A DNA stretch of 8,298 nt, taken from an uncultured Oscillibacter sp. Lineage in GTDB: Bacteria; Bacillota; Clostridia; Oscillospirales; Oscillospiraceae. The notes under the pieces are model-generated. The model was not told the origin of the DNA and searched no databases. It saw only the letters and a program-made list of their open reading frames with translations. The position numbers and the translations under genes were made by a program. Positions 6,501 to 8,298 of the stretch are shown piece by piece. The stretch lies in contig CAMNAE010000055.1 of assembly GCA_946530565.1 (NCBI GenBank), positions 1-8,298 on the forward strand. Direction: 5' to 3'. Numbering within the stretch: position 1 is the first letter of the stretch; each line of letters begins with the position of its first letter.

Positions 6501-6750
6501 CATCGGCGGCGACGAGTTCGCTGTCGTCATGACGCGCGTCAACTCCTCGCTCAGGCAGGTCGTGCTCAACAAGATCCATCAGGCAAACGAGCTCCTGCTC
6601 CACCCGAAGGACGATCTGCCGCCGGTCTCGCTGAGCGTCGGCGTCGCCTTCTCGGATCGCAAAAATCCGCAGGGCGACATCTATAAAGACGCGGACACCG
6701 CGCTCTACCGGGTCAAAGAGGCCGGCAGAAACGGCTGCGCGATCTACTGA
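3517..6750 (+). CDS. Dual c-di-GMP protein: REC-GGDEF(degenerate)-EAL-TM-sensor-TM-GGDEF
   Basis: This 1077-residue membrane protein is predicted to both degrade and make cyclic di-GMP. Residues 15-130 are a receiver domain with acidic pair Asp20/Asp21, phospho-acceptor Asp65 in LLDVLMP, Thr95 and Lys115. A first GGDEF domain (about 145-300) has EADAY at 221-225 in place of GGDEF, so it should not be a cyclase. The EAL domain (about 307-561) keeps Glu345 of EAL, Asn404, Glu436 (ELTES), Asp466/Asp467 (DDFGTGYSS), Lys487, Glu523 and Gln543, so it should be an active phosphodiesterase. A charged Ala/Glu/Lys linker (562-642) leads to membrane helix 1 (643-664), a largely helical extracytoplasmic domain of about 186 residues, and helix 2 (851-872). 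The final GGDEF (about 920-1077) has intact GGDEF at 997-1001, Asp956, and an RSVD inhibitory site at 988-991. The start at 3517 is chosen from its ribosome binding site and the promoter at 3437. It is monocistronic, ending at the terminator at 6781. Confidence 0.93.
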   Translation: MVKHEPFPSSIRRRMILIADDEIINREILGEILREDYDLIFAGDGAETMEKIRSNAEQLSLVLLDVLMPHMSGLEVLSAVRADQLLSRIPVIVTTSERSTEIESLKLGAIDFIPKPYPDIGVIRARVQHAIELSEDRDIIRSTERDTLTGLYNRDYFYRYARQMDRMDPEAEMDAVMVDVNHFRMVNERYGRAYGDQVLKRLGARLGALAEASGGLACRSEADAYLLYLPHREDYRSAIGEVSEGLVEEDAGENRVRLRVGVYSRADRSIVIERRFDRAKMAADTVKGSFTRTIGFYDDQLHERQLFAEKLIEDFPAALAEHQFKVYYQPKFDVRPDTPVLASAEALVRWVHPELGMVSPGMFIPLFEDNGLIQKLDQYVWREAARQIREWKDRLSYAVPVSVNVSRIDMYDPKLPEILKEILAEHGLSGQDLLLELTESAYTRDSRQIVESAEKLRNMGFRIEMDDFGTGYSSLNMLSNLPIDALKLDMQFIRSAFAEGGNTHMLEVIIGISDFLNIPAIAEGVETEEQLHALKLLGCDMVQGYFFSKPVPAAEFEPFILQRQEADIAAAEKKAAEEKAYREWQRREKLSMIMEQARADHREAEGKAGSQPEQELRPAAADHALPESEKTREHTGIQLRTASIFFVVVALIAAAALMLADVAVTRGYQRMERASDRYIAAQLAATDMETGSDYLTDRVRCFVVTGQIDYLTDFFEEVEVTRRRDLAVEKLESLMGGSDGGALASLNAALTLSNELIGVENHAMRLMLETGDYDLTVVPDEIKSVALSPSELALSPQEQKEQAQTLVFDNNYMHYKDRIREHVSLCTQALIRASSQELEQSTAQLALLVNLQTALTIMFLMIVLAIVLIITQMIRKPLTNMVSHMQDQEMIRPTGVEELRFVTRIYNKILKENREAREKLSHEASHDPLTGLFNRGAYDFLLESADTEHIALILIDVDNFKGVNDTYGHAVGDRVLKRVAEILRHSFRSVDILCRIGGDEFAVVMTRVNSSLRQVVLNKIHQANELLLHPKDDLPPVSLSVGVAFSDRKNPQGDIYKDADTALYRVKEAGRNGCAIY

Positions 6751-6780
6751 GTGAGGGACGTATCCGGAGCAAAGATCTAT

Positions 6781-6813
6781 CATGCGGCGGAGTATTTTCC
6801 GCCGCATGCTTTT
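6781..6813 (+). terminator. Intrinsic terminator after the c-di-GMP gene
   Basis: CATGCGGCGGA (6781-6791) pairs perfectly with TCCGCCGCATG (6798-6808) around GTATTT, followed by CTTTTAT. It starts 31 bases after the stop codon and separates this gene from the ribosomal cluster. Confidence 0.92.
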
Positions 6814-6882
6814 ATATCCGAATGATTTGAGCAACCGTATCCGGAAGCACGAAAAAAACTCTGCTTTTCCGGCAAAAAATGA

Positions 6883-6911
6883 TTGACTCCGGGCTTTCCG
6901 GGTGCTATAAT
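6883..6911 (+). promoter_or_regulatory. Consensus sigma-A promoter of rpmG-secE-nusG
   Basis: TTGACT (6883-6888) and a perfect TATAAT (6906-6911) are spaced by 17 bases, as expected for a highly expressed housekeeping unit. Transcription probably starts near 6918, giving a leader of about 140 bases before rpmG. An A/T-rich stretch lies upstream, including AAAAAA at 6874-6879. Confidence 0.95.
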
Positions 6912-6942
6912 CCTTTTTACCTGTGAAAAAGGGCTTATTTTT

Positions 6943-7032
6943 CGCGCGCATTTTTCGCTTTTCTGCGCGCGTAAAGAAGCGGCTTTTTATAAGCAGGGAG
7001 GCAGTCGGTTTTCCCGGCAGGCCGGGAAGACC
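6943..7032 (+). promoter_or_regulatory. Structured 5' leader of rpmG with two stem-loops
   Basis: CGCGCGCA (6943-6950) pairs perfectly with TGCGCGCG (6964-6971) around a 13-base pyrimidine-rich loop. A second stem-loop at 7007-7032 has 11 pairs, one of them G-U, around CAGG and ends 8 bases before the AAGGAGGTG ribosome binding site (7041-7049). No known riboswitch is recognised. A role in ribosomal-protein feedback or transcript stability is possible but not shown. Confidence 0.45.
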
Positions 7033-7057
7033 CAATCTATAAGGAGGTGCCGAACAA

Positions 7058-7207
7058 ATGCGAGTGAAAGTCACGTTGAGATGCAACGAATGCAAGCAGA
7101 GAAACTACAATACGATGAAGAACAAGAAGAACACTCCGGACAAGCTTGAGCTCAATAAGTATTGCCGTTTCTGCAAGAAGCACACGCTCCACAGCGAGAC
7201 CAAATAA
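7058..7207 (+). CDS. rpmG: 50S ribosomal protein L33
   Basis: This 49-residue protein is of the zinc-ribbon type of L33, part of the large ribosomal subunit near the E site. It starts [19 protein letters not shown] and has the two zinc-binding CxxC pairs, Cys9/Cys12 and Cys36/Cys39, the second in [11 protein letters not shown]. It also has the expected [12 protein letters not shown] stretch. Length matches the family. AAGGAGGTG at 7041-7049 lies 8 bases before the ATG. It is the first gene of the cluster, 32 bases before secE; the gap has no tRNA-Trp gene, which some bacteria carry here. Keeping all four cysteines means it is the zinc-dependent form, so a zinc-independent paralogue may exist elsewhere. 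Confidence 0.97.
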   Translation: MRVKVTLRCNECKQRNYNTMKNKKNTPDKLELNKYCRFCKKHTLHSETK

Positions 7208-7239
7208 GGCTTAACTGTTTAGAAAGGGCGTGCAAAGAC

Positions 7240-7446
7240 ATGGCTGAAGAGAAAAAGGCAAACCGCGGCGCATGGTTCCGCGAAATGAAAAGCGAACTGA
7301 AAAAGATCGTCTGGCCGAGCAAGGAGACGGTTGCAAAGAACACCGGCACGGTGCTCTTAAGCTCTCTGGTGCTGGGCGCCTGCATCTGGATCTTCGACTT
7401 CGTGGCGGTCTCCGCCGTGAACATGATCCTGCATGTGTTCGCCTGA
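7240..7446 (+). CDS. secE: Preprotein translocase subunit SecE
   Basis: This is the 68-residue short, single-span form of SecE, the clamp-like subunit that stabilises SecY in the Sec export channel. The amphipathic helix RGAWFREMKSELKKIVWPSK (residues 9-28) is the conserved surface helix with the hallmark VWPSKE. One membrane helix follows (about 37-61), then a short C-terminal segment. The ATG at 7240 is preceded by AAAGGG (7223-7228), a modest ribosome binding site. The frame is open back to 7162, but that part overlaps rpmG. The length fits Gram-positive SecE, unlike the three-span E. coli form. Position between rpmG and nusG is the standard arrangement. Confidence 0.96.
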   Translation: MAEEKKANRGAWFREMKSELKKIVWPSKETVAKNTGTVLLSSLVLGACIWIFDFVAVSAVNMILHVFA

Positions 7447-7459
7447 TCGGGTTCAGACA

Positions 7460-7987
7460 ATGGCAGAAAGCGCAAAGTGGTATGTGATCCATACCTATTC
7501 GGGCTATGAAAACGCGGTCCGCTCCGGCATCGAAAAATTCGTGACCGGGCGGCACATGGAAGATCAGATCCTGCGCATCGAGATCCCGGTCGAGACTGTG
7601 ACCGAGGTGAACGAGCAGGGCGTCTCCCGCGAGGTGGAGCGCAAGGTCTTCCCCGGCTACGTGCTCGTGAAGATGATCATGAGCGACGAGAGCTGGCATC
7701 TGGTGCGCAACGTCCGCGGCGTGACCGGCTTTGTCGGCGCGGCGAACAGCCCGATCCCCCTGACCGAAGAGGAAGTCCTCGCGATGGGCATGGAAAAGCA
7801 CGAGATCGAGGTCCATTACAACACCGGCGACCGCGTCCGCATCATGGACGGCCCGCTGGCGTCCTTCACCGGCACGGTGGAGGAGATCGAACCCGACAAG
7901 AACCGTGTGAGCGTGATCGTCTCCATGTTCGGGCGCGAGACCCCCGTCGATCTGGAACTCGACCAGGTCGAGGTCATTACGGACTGA
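7460..7987 (+). CDS. nusG: Transcription termination/antitermination protein NusG
   Basis: This 175-residue protein is NusG, which binds RNA polymerase and modulates pausing, Rho action and transcription-translation coupling. The NGN domain opens with [16 protein letters not shown] and includes [20 protein letters not shown] and the RGVTGFVG stretch. The KOW domain near the C-terminus has [20 protein letters not shown] and ends at the Val-Glu-Val-Ile-Thr-Asp tail. The ATG at 7460 fits the family start; the frame also opens at 7433, inside secE, but those nine residues do not fit. There is no clear Shine-Dalgarno sequence, only CGGG at 7448-7451, and the start is 13 bases after the secE stop. 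Translational coupling to secE is therefore likely. Confidence 0.97.
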   Translation: MAESAKWYVIHTYSGYENAVRSGIEKFVTGRHMEDQILRIEIPVETVTEVNEQGVSREVERKVFPGYVLVKMIMSDESWHLVRNVRGVTGFVGAANSPIPLTEEEVLAMGMEKHEIEVHYNTGDRVRIMDGPLASFTGTVEEIEPDKNRVSVIVSMFGRETPVDLELDQVEVITD

Positions 7988-7988
7988 C

Positions 7989-8064
7989 GAAGCTTTCAAA
8001 AAGCTTCCAACAACGTGGGAGGAGCGAACGCTCCGCCAAAGACGCGCCGAACACGCGTCACCAC
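7989..8064 (+). promoter_or_regulatory. rplK leader, putative L1-binding autoregulatory structure
   Basis: A 7-pair hairpin (GAAGCTT/AAGCTTC, 7989-8007) is followed by a branched fold. GTGG (8015-8018) pairs with CCAC (8061-8064), enclosing GGAGC-GAAC-GCTCC (8021-8034) and GACGCG/CGCGTC (8041-8059). GTGGGAGG facing ACCACA is the pattern I associate with leaders upstream of rplK, where L1 represses rplK-rplA in well-studied bacteria. It lies immediately before the rplK ribosome binding site. Confidence 0.6.
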
Positions 8065-8089
8065 ATTATCATTTAGGAGGTGCTACTCC

Positions 8090-8298
8090 GTGGCACAGAA
8101 GATTACTGGATACGTTAAACTGCAGATCCCCGCAGGCAAGGCGACTCCCGCGCCCCCGGTCGGCCCCGCTCTGGGCCAGCATGGCGTGAACATCGCCGCG
8201 TTTACCAAGGAATTCAACGAGCGCACCAAGAACGACGTCGGCATGATCATCCCCGTGGTCATCACCGTCTACGCCGACCGCTCCTTCTCCTTCATCAC
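8090..8298 (+). CDS. rplK: 50S ribosomal protein L11 (5' part, runs off the window)
   Basis: The first 69 codons of L11 are present. The protein forms the GTPase-associated centre of the large subunit with 23S rRNA and takes part in factor binding and the stringent response. The N-terminal domain is unmistakable: [20 protein letters not shown] then [19 protein letters not shown], and later [18 protein letters not shown]. The proline-rich linker segment that binds thiopeptides is intact. The start is GTG at 8090, 9 bases after AGGAGG (8075-8080); no in-frame ATG fits better. The frame is still open at base 8298, and the RNA-binding C-terminal domain lies beyond. rplA probably follows. Confidence 0.97.
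   Translation, partial: MAQKITGYVKLQIPAGKATPAPPVGPALGQHGVNIAAFTKEFNERTKNDVGMIIPVVITVYADRSFSFI

Noticed and set aside
7208..7239. tRNA-Trp between rpmG and secE
   Set aside because: The gap is only 32 bases, too short for a tRNA gene.
7211..7999. Minus-strand open frame (262 codons) opposite secE and nusG
   Set aside because: It is antisense to two unmistakable housekeeping genes, with no ribosome binding site or domain.

Overview
The window looks like chromosomal DNA from a GC-rich member of the Clostridia, perhaps Oscillospiraceae-like. This is an inference from four things: the rpmG-secE-nusG-rplK order, strong AGGAGG ribosome binding sites, sigma-A promoters with 17-base spacers, and protein sequences typical of GC-rich Firmicutes. 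No rRNA, tRNA, CRISPR array, transposase or prophage gene was seen.

Left part (1-2455). A minus-strand fragment with the C-terminus of an FAD-dependent flavoprotein abuts a plus-strand fragment with the C-terminal PDZ domain of an HtrA-like protease. Both lack their 5' parts and meet within a few bases near 361-378, so a deletion or an assembly misjoin is suspected. An intact sugar-phosphate isomerase/epimerase-like TIM-barrel gene and an AraC-family regulator follow. They probably form a carbohydrate-related unit, which ends at a large bidirectional terminator.

Middle (2456-3516). A 73-residue protein of unknown function is encoded on the minus strand. It has two candidate promoters, one carrying a perfect 12-base palindrome. 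About 600 bases without a convincing gene follow. They are AT-richer than the flanks and dense in short inverted repeats and GTGGAAA/DnaA-box-like motifs.

Centre (3437-6813). A near-consensus promoter drives one 1077-residue cyclic-di-GMP protein. Its order is receiver, degenerate GGDEF, intact EAL, charged linker, membrane helix, extracytoplasmic sensor, membrane helix, intact GGDEF with an inhibitory site. One chain therefore carries a likely phosphodiesterase with a phospho-input and a likely diguanylate cyclase with an external input. This is the most interesting object in the window.

Right part (6883-8298). A consensus promoter and a structured leader open the housekeeping cluster: rpmG (L33, only 49 codons), secE, nusG and the GTG-started 5' part of rplK (L11). 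The rplK leader folds into a branched structure consistent with L1 autoregulation. These genes link ribosome assembly, protein export and transcription elongation.
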